From contig NZ_JABBXH010000003.1 in NCBI RefSeq assembly GCF_012932965.1, positions 62,001 through 126,000 of the forward strand: 64,000 nucleotides of DNA, given 5' to 3'. The stretch is from Thalassotalea algicola (GTDB taxonomy: Bacteria > Pseudomonadota > Gammaproteobacteria > Enterobacterales > Alteromonadaceae). Positions 30,041 to 38,843 of this stretch are shown here, piece after piece. The notes beneath the pieces are model-generated. The model made no database searches. It saw only the letters and a program-made list of their open reading frames with translations, and had not been told where the DNA came from. The position numbers and the translations under genes are program-made. Every line of letters starts with the position of its first letter. Positions within the stretch are counted from its first letter, which is position 1.

Positions 30041-30688
30041 ATGCCAAAAATAGTGAAAGACAACAACGATGGTACCTTTACCGTTTATAGCGAAAAAGAG
30101 TGGCTTCAACGCAGAACAGGTACTGGGATATCAATCCTATTGATCGTGCTTTGTGCCTTTATTTATTTTTTTGTGAGTAACCTCCTTAATACCCAAGTAA
30201 TTAAGGACTTTGGATTTCGCCAGTACCTTAGTAACTTCACCCATTTTTACAGAGGTGATCGCTGTGTTTGGATAGCAGGCGACACTGATGGCAATACAGG
30301 CACGCTTTTTAATCTGTATGCAACCCCAGACATAAATAGCCGCGTTGTGAAAGAACTGTCTTATCCAATCATGGTTCAATATCGTGGTAAAGAGTCGTCA
30401 GAGTATATAGAGGTAACAGAGCACTCTACGTATACGCGGCCCGTTCGCTGGAGCGCGGTAACAATCTACAATGACGAAGATATAATGCTAAATGGTTATA
30501 TGGATCGCGGTCTCGATGATAGCGTTCACGAGTCACATCATTTCGCTATAAAAGAAAATTTAGTTAACGTATATTCCTCTGACTTTGCTCGCCACTATAA
30601 CTTTGACAATAAGAAGTTAAGAGGCAATCGATATGCACTGTACTTAGATGTACTTTGCAATCCAAGTCTTGTTGAAAACTTAAACTGA
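30041..30688 (+). CDS. Integron cassette 6: membrane-anchored protein
   Basis: 215 residues: a cytosolic 31-residue start (VKDNNDGTFTVYSEKEWLQRR), one transmembrane segment (GISILLIVLCAFIYFFVSN), then a predicted outside domain of about 160 residues with an SH3-like stretch (CVWIAGDTDGNTGTLFNLYATPD) and no known family. A 108-base leader separates it from the core GTTATGG, unusually long. About 105 bases of non-coding DNA lie between its stop and attC6. Confidence 0.6.
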   Translation: MPKIVKDNNDGTFTVYSEKEWLQRRTGTGISILLIVLCAFIYFFVSNLLNTQVIKDFGFRQYLSNFTHFYRGDRCVWIAGDTDGNTGTLFNLYATPDINSRVVKELSYPIMVQYRGKESSEYIEVTEHSTYTRPVRWSAVTIYNDEDIMLNGYMDRGLDDSVHESHHFAIKENLVNVYSSDFARHYNFDNKKLRGNRYALYLDVLCNPSLVENLN

Positions 30689-30793
30689 GTATAACAGGCA
30701 ACTCTCTAGTTATTTGTGCTAGCTAGCGTTAATGAGGGAAATATGAATTAGGACCTTATTCAATTGGATGGAGCTATTGGAGATAAAGAAAAA

Positions 30794-30891
30794 CCAAAAC
30801 AAGTGCATCAAATGGACAAATACTGGTTGGCTCCTACGCTGCGCTTCGGATTATAGCCAACCAGCATTTGCCCGTTATGCGGGCGTTACAA
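30794..30891 (+). repeat. attC6 integron recombination site, decayed (end of array)
   Basis: 98 bases from CCAAAAC to GTTACAA. The opening core differs by one base from CCATAAC, the reverse complement of cassette 6's core. The closing core GTTACAA breaks the GTTRRRY pattern. Inner arms are TACTGGTTGGCT and AGCCAACCAGCA. No further attC or matching TTGTAAC is seen to the right. Confidence 0.75.
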
Positions 30892-31001
30892 TCGTCCGCT
30901 ATTGGCACATATGCGAAGTTCGATAGGGAACGAACTACAGACGTCGAAAGAAGGGCGTTTCTTATCAATTGCTTGCTGCTTCCAAAGCTTATAGATTTTA
31001 T

Positions 31002-31895
31002 TTAGGGATTTATCTCTATTATTCTGCCCTCTCCCGAGTCGTGGTTTATGATTTCTAAATTCAAGGTGTTATCTCCGTGATTGACTGCGATGTAATGCTT
31101 ATCGTCAATATAAATATGAGAGGAGCGTAGTACTGGCTTGAATTTATTAATACTTTTGTCATCGTTGTTATATCGAACATACATGCCGTATGATTTTAAA
31201 AAGACTAAACCATCTTCCTGTTCCCTAACTCTAACTACCTCATGATTCGGAAATCCCTCTAAAATAACGTGTTGGAACGTATCGCAATTTTTAGAAACGA
31301 TATAGCCAGGGTAATGAACACTCCCATTTGAACGGCCAAAAGCTCTTACAAAGGAATACAGGTAAATTGATTTTCCATCTTCTGATATATTTGAATTTAA
31401 TGAAGAGTTTTCAAATAGCTTATTTTCTTTCCCGAAAATAGCTTTTGCATCTAATGTCATTTTACAGGAAATAGATTGCGAACTTTTATCAATGACTACG
31501 TAATAACGTTCACTATTATCAAAACAAATTTGCGCAATAAAATTCTGATTCTCATATCGCGTAGAGCAATTTTGGAGTTTGTCATTAGAAAGCATCTTTG
31601 ATACAAAAAATGCGTTAGGGGGTATCCGCTTTTTAGTCGCCTTTCCTGAGGTTAATGAAACTTTATTTTGATAGACGTTGCCAGCCGTCGTGCTAGATGC
31701 CGTCGCTCCATGGTGACCAATTGCCTCTGCCATATGATTGGTTTTATGTTGATGAGTAAAATCCTGATGATAAAAAATAACTTCCTCTTTGTTTTTAAAG
31801 GGGTTGAATCTAATGACCGAGCTTTTATCCACATCCGTAGTTACGCACCCAGTTAATAAAAATACTATTAAACAACCTAGAAAATTTTTAATCAT
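31002..31895 (-). CDS. Putative lipoprotein
   Basis: 297 residues with a type II signal peptide and lipobox LLTGC (Cys 17), followed by VTTDVDKSS. The body is beta-rich with no recognised family and has several cysteines (CSTRY, ICFDNS, SCKMT). It lies on the opposite strand from the cassettes, just beyond the last attC. Probably anchored in the outer membrane. AT-rich like its neighbours, so it may be acquired. Confidence 0.65.
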   Translation of the reverse strand: MIKNFLGCLIVFLLTGCVTTDVDKSSVIRFNPFKNKEEVIFYHQDFTHQHKTNHMAEAIGHHGATASSTTAGNVYQNKVSLTSGKATKKRIPPNAFFVSKMLSNDKLQNCSTRYENQNFIAQICFDNSERYYVVIDKSSQSISCKMTLDAKAIFGKENKLFENSSLNSNISEDGKSIYLYSFVRAFGRSNGSVHYPGYIVSKNCDTFQHVILEGFPNHEVVRVREQEDGLVFLKSYGMYVRYNNDDKSINKFKPVLRSSHIYIDDKHYIAVNHGDNTLNLEIINHDSGEGRIIEINP

Positions 31896-32288
31896 TTTAT
31901 TTCTTATTTAGTTAGCTGTGATCGATAGTACATTATTTCCTGAATAGTTCACCAACCAAGCGTTATCAATAATAATTTTTGACAGAACATTGCAAAGACC
32001 AAACACGACAGAAGTATTAGTTAAACTGGGATGGTAGGTATTGGTATTTCAAAAATTATAGGTAATTGATGTGCCTAGAATGAATCAGTATAGACACTAT
32101 TTATACCTGAAGTTATTAAAGTCAGTTATATGTGAGGGTAGCTTTAATAGGTCGGTGGTTGATGGTTATTTGATATTGGTTATATTAGGGGATTATTTCA
32201 CTAAAGTGAATTTGAACATGGTGCCGATAAAGGTAATTGGAACGTCGGCACCTTATTCAATTTTATTGCGTTGACATTACGCCATTCG
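31896..32288. other. Region between the lipoprotein gene and cysK
   Basis: 393 bases without a supported gene. A 67-codon frame at 32071-32274 starts with GTG and lacks a ribosome site, and looks accidental. The one structural feature is the hairpin at 32220. Confidence 0.5.
32220..32252. terminator. Hairpin after cysK
   Basis: GGTGCCGA and TCGGCACC pair exactly around 17 bases, 36 bases past the cysK stop on the minus strand. The tail is not T-rich on the minus side, so termination would be weak. Confidence 0.4.
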
Positions 32289-33275
32289 TTACGCTTCAAA
32301 TAATTCTGTACTAAAATAACGTTCGGCAGTGTCAGCCAATATGGTGACAATTTTCTTACCTGAATTTTCGGGGCGTTGGCCAACCTGTATTGACGCGCAA
32401 GCAGCTGCACCTGACGAAATACCAACAGGCAATGCTTCTTTAATTGCTAATTCTCGCGCATAGTTAATCGCGTCTTCATCAGTTATCGCGATGACTTCAT
32501 CTAAAATGTCAGTGTCTAATACATCAGGAATGTGACCAGAGCTCAACCCTTGTATCTTATGAACACCGCTACGACCTTCTGTAAGTACGGGGCAAGAAGC
32601 TGGCTCAACAGCAATAATTTGAATATCTGGATTCTTTGCTTTTAATGCTTGGGCAATACCTGTGATAGTGCCGCCAGTGCCTATGCCAGCGACAACAATA
32701 TCAACATCACCGTTGGTGTCTCGCCAAATTTCTTGTGCAGTGCTATTAAAGTGCATGATAGGGTTTGCTTCATTGCCAAATTGATCCAGCATTACAGCAT
32801 TTGGTCGCTCGGCAATCATAGCTTTTGCTTTATCAATCGCTCCTTTCGTTCCTAATTCTTTTGGCGTTGTAACTACTGTAGCACCATAATGTTTAATTAG
32901 ACGGCGGCGCTCTATCGACATATGTTCAGGGATCACTATGGTTAATGGAATGCCACGTATGGCACAAATCCATGCACAGGCTACGCCATTATTCCCTGAT
33001 GTCGCCTCTATAATTTCTGTACTTTCTGTAAACTGCTCTGAACGCATAAGCGCATCAATCATAGCTTTTGCTGGACGATCTTTAATTGAGCCAGCAGGAT
33101 TAAAGTATTCAACTTTGGCCAAGATGTCTGCTTGTACGTTAAAAGCTTTTTGTAATCGACTTAGGCGGATAATCGGTGTATTACCAATGGTTTGGGTAAT
33201 ATCGTCATAAATTTTATTTTGTTGAAAGTACTCATGCTCGCTATTAAGCAGGGTGTTTGATACGGCAGCGTTCAT
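32289..33275 (-). CDS. cysK: Cysteine synthase family PLP enzyme (CysK/CysM type)
   Basis: 328 residues. The PLP lysine lies in NPAGSIKDRPA and the phosphate-binding loop is ATSGNNGVA; a second glycine loop GIGTGGTITG and the late GISSGAAACA are typical. The enzyme makes cysteine from O-acetylserine and sulfide, or could be a cystathionine beta-synthase-like or a desulfhydrase. The substrate loop reads EATSGNN where CysK usually has EPTSGNT. It is divergent from the DecR-like regulator, which hints at a role in cysteine degradation or control. Symbol is family-level. Confidence 0.8.
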   Translation of the reverse strand: MNAAVSNTLLNSEHEYFQQNKIYDDITQTIGNTPIIRLSRLQKAFNVQADILAKVEYFNPAGSIKDRPAKAMIDALMRSEQFTESTEIIEATSGNNGVACAWICAIRGIPLTIVIPEHMSIERRRLIKHYGATVVTTPKELGTKGAIDKAKAMIAERPNAVMLDQFGNEANPIMHFNSTAQEIWRDTNGDVDIVVAGIGTGGTITGIAQALKAKNPDIQIIAVEPASCPVLTEGRSGVHKIQGLSSGHIPDVLDTDILDEVIAITDEDAINYARELAIKEALPVGISSGAAACASIQVGQRPENSGKKIVTILADTAERYFSTELFEA

Positions 33276-33405
33276 TCGGCATCTCCTAATTAGTCTGAAA
33301 ACATTATCACCGAACTTTGAGGAAAATAATTTTCAAATAATGCTTTAAAATGATACTGAGTGAGAATATATTTCTATAAAATAGGTGATTGGTAGGAATT
33401 TAATT

Positions 33406-33858
33406 TTGGATAGGCTTGATAAAGAGATTGTAAGACTGCTTCAGCAGGATGCGACACTGTCAGTTTCTGAAATTGCGGAACGCATAGGCTTAAGTACGAC
33501 ACCTTGTTGGAAAAGAATTCAACGGCTTGAGCAACAAGGGGTGATCATTAAACGAGTTGCCTTAGCTGATGCCGAGTCTTTAGGATTGCATATGACTGCC
33601 TTTGTCTTGGTGAAGACGACAAGCCATGAATCAAATTGGTTAAATGCTTTTGCAGAGCATGCGAGTTCACTTGACGAGGTAACTGAATTTTATCGTATGA
33701 GCGGTGAATACGACTATATGCTTAAAGTGTTAGTTAAAGATATGAAGGCTTATGATTTGTTTTATAAAAAGTTGGTGTCAAATGTAGATATTGCTAACGT
33801 CACCACCAATTTTGCGATGGAGCAAATTAAATACACCACGGAATTACCTGTTAATTAA
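33406..33858 (+). CDS. decR: Lrp/AsnC-family regulator, DecR-like
   Basis: The frame starts at GTG 33385, but TTG 33406 follows TAGGAA at a good distance and begins DRLDKEIVRLLQQD, giving 150 residues. The helix-turn-helix includes VSEIAERIGLSTTPCWKRIQRLEQQG. The effector domain matches E. coli DecR (YbaO): GLHMTAFVLVKT, RMSGEYDYMLKV and NFAMEQIKYTTELP. DecR responds to cysteine and activates cysteine detoxification in E. coli. It is divergent from cysK with about 130 bases between. Confidence 0.85.
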   Translation: MDRLDKEIVRLLQQDATLSVSEIAERIGLSTTPCWKRIQRLEQQGVIIKRVALADAESLGLHMTAFVLVKTTSHESNWLNAFAEHASSLDEVTEFYRMSGEYDYMLKVLVKDMKAYDLFYKKLVSNVDIANVTTNFAMEQIKYTTELPVN

Positions 33859-33864
33859 GCATGA

Positions 33865-34626
33865 CTAGTTCTTTTGCCAATCATTAAGTCCGTAATTTTG
33901 CAGTATTTGCTGTAGTTCGCCAGAACGTCTTAACGTTTTAGTGCCTTCGTCGACAATTTTAATCAGATTAAGTGACTTTTTATTTGCTGGTGAGCATGCA
34001 ATATACATATTGGAAGGCTGGCCTACATAGCCTGCGAGCTTTATTTTTCCGCTAAGGTTCAGTTCATGCATGGTCACCGACATTACGGCTGGGTTTTCAA
34101 TAATGGTATCAATACGGCCATGCAGTAACTTTTGAATGTTTGCAGACAGCGGCTCTGCGCCCGTTACAGCTGAAAATTTATATTCATTTAATTCAATTGC
34201 TTTATTGATATCTTCGGCACTGTAAGCATACCCTTCAATTATGCCAATGGTTCGATTTGTTAAAGAATCGATATCTGTATAAATAAACTCGTCTTCGTCA
34301 CGCACATATATGGCAGTAGTTACTCGGCCCCAGCTCTCTTTAGGAAACACAAAGCTAGGTGCATCGTCATGGTAGGCACCAACGACACAGTCAAACTTAC
34401 CGGCTTCTGTTTCTGTCACGGCTCGTTGCCAAGGCATAAGTTGATAGTCAATGTCATATCCATGACGGCCAAATATTAAACGAGCAAACTCAATCATGTA
34501 GCCCGGATTTTCACTCCCAGGCTTGCCGTTCATTGGGTACCAATAATCCGCGCGAATGGAAACCGTATTCGCGTAGCTACTTATTGAAAGCAGGAAACAG
34601 AAAAGTGAAATTAATTGCTTTCTCAT
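33865..34626 (-). CDS. Exported solute-binding-like protein (SBP family 3 type)
   Basis: 253 residues with a signal peptide (LISLFCFLLSISSYA). The fold signature includes GYMIEFARLIFGRHGYDIDYQLMPWQRAVTETEAGKFDCVVGAY, then LTNRTIGIIEGYAYS and the C-terminal QILQNYGLNDWQKN. This is the type III amino-acid-binding SBP pattern. It is an orphan, without transporter genes. It faces the decR gene with six bases between stops. Two relatives lie at 1764 and 38844. Confidence 0.75.
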   Translation of the reverse strand: MRKQLISLFCFLLSISSYANTVSIRADYWYPMNGKPGSENPGYMIEFARLIFGRHGYDIDYQLMPWQRAVTETEAGKFDCVVGAYHDDAPSFVFPKESWGRVTTAIYVRDEDEFIYTDIDSLTNRTIGIIEGYAYSAEDINKAIELNEYKFSAVTGAEPLSANIQKLLHGRIDTIIENPAVMSVTMHELNLSGKIKLAGYVGQPSNMYIACSPANKKSLNLIKIVDEGTKTLRRSGELQQILQNYGLNDWQKN

Positions 34627-34806
34627 TATTGGATTAGTTTAAAAGGCGATAGTTAAACTATGATTTATTGCGTTAGTTAAAGCAATATGGATTTACGTTA
34701 GTTTATTGATCGAACTCATGAATTTGCTTTTGTTTTACTTTGGTCGAATAGGCAGGTTGTAGCGAAGTTGTTAGGGTGATGACTTATTTCTCAATAAGGC
34801 CAAGCT

Positions 34807-35790
34807 ATGTTTAACGCAATTGTTATTAACAAAGAGTCCGAGCAGTATCATTCAATATTATCTGAATTGGACGTCATCGACTTACCTGAAGGCGATGTGC
34901 TGGTAAATGTTGAATACAGTACGATTAACTATAAAGATGCCCTAGCTATAACTGGTCAAGCACCAGTTGTTAGACAATTCCCTATGATACCGGGCATCGA
35001 TTTAGTAGGTAAAGTTGAACAAAGTAGCAATGGTAATTTCAAGGCCGGGGACTTGGTACTTTTAAACGGTTTTGGCGTTGGTGAAAGTCATATGGGAGGA
35101 CTAGCGCAAAAAGCGCGGTTAAAAGGGGAATGGCTGATTAAGCTACCAAACAATATATCTCCATACACGGCAATGGCTATTGGTACAGCAGGATATACGG
35201 CAATGCTTTGTGTTTTAGCACTAGAGCAAAATGGGGTTTCACCACAAAATGGAGATGTTTTAGTCACTGGTGCTACTGGTGGCGTAGGAAGTTTCGCGAT
35301 AGGGCTGTTAAATAAACTTGGATACCGAGTAGTAGCCAGTACAGGTGACGAGGCTCAATTTGCGTATTTAACCTCGTTAGGTGCGAGTGAAATTATTGCC
35401 CGAAGCGAGCTGTCTGAGCCCGGAAAACCGCTAATGAAAGAACGTTGGGCCGGCGCAATAGATTCAGTGGGTAGCCACACCTTGGCAAATGTCTGTGCTA
35501 GCACAAAATACGGTGGTACTGTTGCAGCGTGTGGTTTAGCGCAAGGAATGGATTTTCCTGCTACGGTTGCACCATTTATTTTACGTGGCATTACTTTGGC
35601 TGGTATCGATAGTGTGATGCGACCAATTGCAGACCGAGAAGAGGCGTGGCAGCGCCTTTCTGACTTAATAGCGCCATCAATGATCGAGCAAATATCTACA
35701 AAAATTGGCTTAAAAGAGTGTTTAGACATCGCCGAACCATTGCTGAACGGAGAGGTTACTGGCCGAATTGTGGTAGATGTTAATGCTTAG
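34807..35790 (+). CDS. acuI: Acryloyl-CoA reductase AcuI (YhdH family)
   Basis: 327 residues of the zinc-independent MDR family. VEYSTINYKDALAITG, FPMIPGIDLVGKV, and LVTGATGGVGSFAIGLL (NADPH site) match YhdH/AcuI, and the late GITLAGIDSVMRP is characteristic. It reduces acryloyl-CoA to propionyl-CoA using NADPH, a detoxifying step in DMSP and propionate metabolism. In marine bacteria it is often linked to DMSP lyases; none lies here. It converges on the beta-propeller gene with a four-base stop overlap. Confidence 0.9.
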   Translation: MFNAIVINKESEQYHSILSELDVIDLPEGDVLVNVEYSTINYKDALAITGQAPVVRQFPMIPGIDLVGKVEQSSNGNFKAGDLVLLNGFGVGESHMGGLAQKARLKGEWLIKLPNNISPYTAMAIGTAGYTAMLCVLALEQNGVSPQNGDVLVTGATGGVGSFAIGLLNKLGYRVVASTGDEAQFAYLTSLGASEIIARSELSEPGKPLMKERWAGAIDSVGSHTLANVCASTKYGGTVAACGLAQGMDFPATVAPFILRGITLAGIDSVMRPIADREEAWQRLSDLIAPSMIEQISTKIGLKECLDIAEPLLNGEVTGRIVVDVNA

Positions 35791-36725
35791 TCTTGCTTAA
35801 CAGCGTCAATCTTATCGGTGGCTGATTGTTCATCTAAAGAAATTAGGTAAGCATTACCGCCGATACCTTTAAATGCTTCATCGGTAAAGACTAAGGTATT
35901 GTTGTCGACAAAAGTCAGAGATTCTTTTTGGGTAATAACGCCTAAATCTATTTTTCTGACTTTTCCGGAGAAAAAGTCATTTCCTTGCCATTGTTCAAAT
36001 AGCCATATAGTTCGATGATCCAATAAAGCCAGTTTTTTACGATCAGGGCTTAAAGCAGCTGAGGTAATCCAGCAAAGTTCTTTAATATAAGTGCATGTAA
36101 CGAAAGAGCTAATATACTTGGCTTCATAATTATCGGCATGATCGCCTATTCTAAAGAGATGTGTTTTGCCATCAAATGGCTTAGTTCTATTTTTGGTGAA
36201 TAAATATAGTGAGTTTTGGTAATAAACAAAGGCTTCTACATCATGGTTACCATTTGACTCTGGATGAATGGCGTCAGGTAAAATTGGGTATTTAAATTTG
36301 ATTATTTCTGCGGTTGTTGTCGCTGTTTTTATATCGATAGGGTTTTCAATTTTGTAAACGGTAAGCCAAGTTCTTTGGCGACTGTTATTGCCAAAGTCAC
36401 CTATGAAAAAGTGACCGAAGCTATTTTGCGTCATATCTTCCCAGTCTTTATTTAGGGCATTGGTTATTTCTATGGTTCGTACAATTTCGCCTTGTCTGTT
36501 TAGATGGTAAAGCAATGGTCCATCACCACCATCATTAATTGCCCAAAAATTGCCATGTTTATCAAATTCAGCACCTGATATTTCATTAACTTCTGGAGCA
36601 ATAGAGGTGATTTTGTTGTGGTAAAGTTTATATACTCTAAAGCCAATAAAACAAAAAACGATTACCAGTAGAAGCGCAAATGTTGTCGCTATTTTTGTTT
36701 TTATTTTGTTTAGCGGCGCTACCAT
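35787..36725 (-). CDS. Membrane-anchored SMP-30-like beta-propeller protein
   Basis: 312 residues. An N-terminal transmembrane segment (TTFALLLVIVFCFIGFRVYKLY) anchors a predicted periplasmic domain: EISGAEFDKHGNFWAINDGGDGPLLYHLNRQGE is a first propeller strand pattern, with blades repeated through HDVEAFVYYQNSLYLFTKNR to the end. No catalytic set is obvious. Its stop overlaps acuI's. Unknown function. Confidence 0.65.
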   Translation of the reverse strand: MVAPLNKIKTKIATTFALLLVIVFCFIGFRVYKLYHNKITSIAPEVNEISGAEFDKHGNFWAINDGGDGPLLYHLNRQGEIVRTIEITNALNKDWEDMTQNSFGHFFIGDFGNNSRQRTWLTVYKIENPIDIKTATTTAEIIKFKYPILPDAIHPESNGNHDVEAFVYYQNSLYLFTKNRTKPFDGKTHLFRIGDHADNYEAKYISSFVTCTYIKELCWITSAALSPDRKKLALLDHRTIWLFEQWQGNDFFSGKVRKIDLGVITQKESLTFVDNNTLVFTDEAFKGIGGNAYLISLDEQSATDKIDAVKQD

Positions 36726-36783
36726 AGTTAAATGTGGTTAATTCATAAATAGATGCAATTAGCTTAACTTATTTTTTATTAGA

Positions 36784-38697
36784 CTAGGCTGCTTTTTTTG
36801 TTCGACGTTTTCGTTTTTTGAAACTGGGTTTCTTCATGGATTTTAAGCCGCGAATTGATTCTGGCAATGTTGCACCCGCTTGCAGGATTAATTCGTGCAA
36901 AGTTTGATTGAGTGGTTGCATAAAGCTTTGGTAATTGGCTTTTTGTTCGGCAATATTATTTAATGTTAGCTCCCAGTGTGCAGTCATATCTGGTAGTGAA
37001 CATTGCACAGGCAGTGCATCAATCAACCCTTTACCGATATCAGTAGCGTGTATTTGTTTACCTTGTCTAACTAAAAAGCCGCGTTTGAATAACAAATCAA
37101 TAATGCCTGCTCGTGTCGCTTCTGTGCCTAATCCGTCAGTTTCTTTAAGTACGGCTTTTAATTGTTTGTCATGAACAAATCGAGCAATACCTGTCATTGC
37201 TGCCAATAATGTTGCGTCGGTAAAGTATTTAGGTGGTTGCGTTTCTTTTTCGAGCAAGTGACCATGTAAGCAGTGCAGTTGTTCACCTTGATCAACCTTG
37301 GGTAAGCTTTTGTTTTCTCGCTCTTCATCTCCAGTTCGTTGAAACAGCACTTTCCACCCTATTTGGCTAGGAACGTTAGCACTTGCAGTAAATAACCCAC
37401 CGGCAATGTTTAATAAAATTTTAGTGTGTTCATAACGATATGCAGGATAAAACTGTGCGATATATTGCCTGCAAATAAGTTGATAAATGTTCTTTTCAAA
37501 GTTGTTCAAGGAGATATTGTTCGCCGGTTTTTCCGTTGGCACTATTGCGTGATGTGCTGAGATTTTTTTGTCATTCCAAGCTTTGCTTTTTATCGAAATA
37601 TCTGCATCCTTTGCTGCTTTTGCTATGGGCGAATTACCGGCTGCGATATGGCTGATTATCGTATTGGCTTGCGACCAATGTTCTTTAGGTAAATACCGAC
37701 AGTCGGAGCGAGGGTAGGTGATCAGCTTGTGTTTTTCATACAGCGCCTGACAGACATCTAACACGAGTTTTGCATTCATTGCATATTGCTTGGCAGCATC
37801 AATTTGCAGAGCTGATAAGTTGTAGGGCAGTGGTGAATTTTGTGATTTTTGCTCTTTATTTACTTGCGTGACTTTTGCCGTTTGCTGCGAAATTCTACTA
37901 ACAACATTTTCTGCTAACGATTTAACTATAATTCTACCTTCTTCATCCATGTATGGCTCACATGCTTTACTTGGTTGCCACTTGGCGATAAAAGTTTGCT
38001 GGTCGCTGGTTTGAACTTCAGCATCAACTTCAAAATAAGGTTTGGCAATAAAGTGCTCTATTTCTCGGTTACGGTTAACCACCAAACCTAATATTGGGGT
38101 TTGTACACGACCGACAGATAACACACCTTGATAGCCCACTTTGCTACCCTGAATGGTATAAGCACGGGTTAAATTGATGCCGTATAGCCAGTCGGCCCTG
38201 CTTCGAGCTAATGCAGAAATAGACAGTGGCATAAAAGTTTGGTTGTCTTTTAGCTGGCTTAGTGCCTTTTTGACAGCAGTTAAGTTTAAATCGCTGATCA
38301 GTAATCGCTTTATGCATTTGCGCTTACTGTCGCTAATATTTAAATAATCGATCACTTCATCGACCAGCAATTGTCCTTCGCGATCAGGATCGCCGGCATG
38401 AATAATTTCATCGGCTTGTTTAACCATTCTTCGAATAACGGCAAGTTGGTTTTTGGTTTTATATTTAGGTTTTAGGTGCCAGCGGTCAGGAATAATAGGT
38501 AGAGTTTCTAGTTGCCATTTTTTGTATTGTTCACCGTAAGCTTCTGGCTCTGCTTGCTCCAAAATATGGCCAATGCACCAAGTCACGATATCACCATTAC
38601 CTACCTCTATGTAACCTTGCTGCTTCTTGTGCGGTTTTGGAAGTGCGTCAACAATGGCTCTGGCTAAACTGGGCTTTTCGGCGATATACAGTTTCAT
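36784..38697 (-). CDS. topB: DNA topoisomerase III TopB
   Basis: 637 residues from ATG 38697 (MKLYIAEKPSLARAI, which aligns to E. coli MRLFIAEK); another ATG lies at 38706. A toprim domain (residues 1-150) has HAGDPDREGQLLVDEVIDYL with catalytic acids. The active Tyr lies in ITYPRSDCRYLP at about residue 328, as in E. coli TopB. The C-terminus is rich in Lys and Arg (KKPSFKKRKRRTKK). It decatenates and relaxes DNA by a type IA mechanism. It is about the E. coli size (653). Confidence 0.95.
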   Translation of the reverse strand: MKLYIAEKPSLARAIVDALPKPHKKQQGYIEVGNGDIVTWCIGHILEQAEPEAYGEQYKKWQLETLPIIPDRWHLKPKYKTKNQLAVIRRMVKQADEIIHAGDPDREGQLLVDEVIDYLNISDSKRKCIKRLLISDLNLTAVKKALSQLKDNQTFMPLSISALARSRADWLYGINLTRAYTIQGSKVGYQGVLSVGRVQTPILGLVVNRNREIEHFIAKPYFEVDAEVQTSDQQTFIAKWQPSKACEPYMDEEGRIIVKSLAENVVSRISQQTAKVTQVNKEQKSQNSPLPYNLSALQIDAAKQYAMNAKLVLDVCQALYEKHKLITYPRSDCRYLPKEHWSQANTIISHIAAGNSPIAKAAKDADISIKSKAWNDKKISAHHAIVPTEKPANNISLNNFEKNIYQLICRQYIAQFYPAYRYEHTKILLNIAGGLFTASANVPSQIGWKVLFQRTGDEERENKSLPKVDQGEQLHCLHGHLLEKETQPPKYFTDATLLAAMTGIARFVHDKQLKAVLKETDGLGTEATRAGIIDLLFKRGFLVRQGKQIHATDIGKGLIDALPVQCSLPDMTAHWELTLNNIAEQKANYQSFMQPLNQTLHELILQAGATLPESIRGLKSMKKPSFKKRKRRTKKAA

Positions 38698-38843
38698 TCT
38701 TTTCATTTAAATTTGTGCTGGTAATGACAGTGTATAGCGATACTGTTTAAATATCCAGTACCTGTTAGGGCAGTTAATAGCTTGTCTAATTAGGGAAAAC
38801 ATCGCTATGATGTTTGAGCGTACAGATAGGCAAGGGATTGTAG

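Noticed and set aside
31002-31895. The lipoprotein gene as a seventh, inverted cassette
   Set aside because: No attC or matching core is found to its right; the region may just be chromosomal.
32071-32274. A 67-codon + strand frame between the lipoprotein and cysK genes
   Set aside because: GTG start without a ribosome site, atypical composition, and partly covers the hairpin at 32220; looks accidental.
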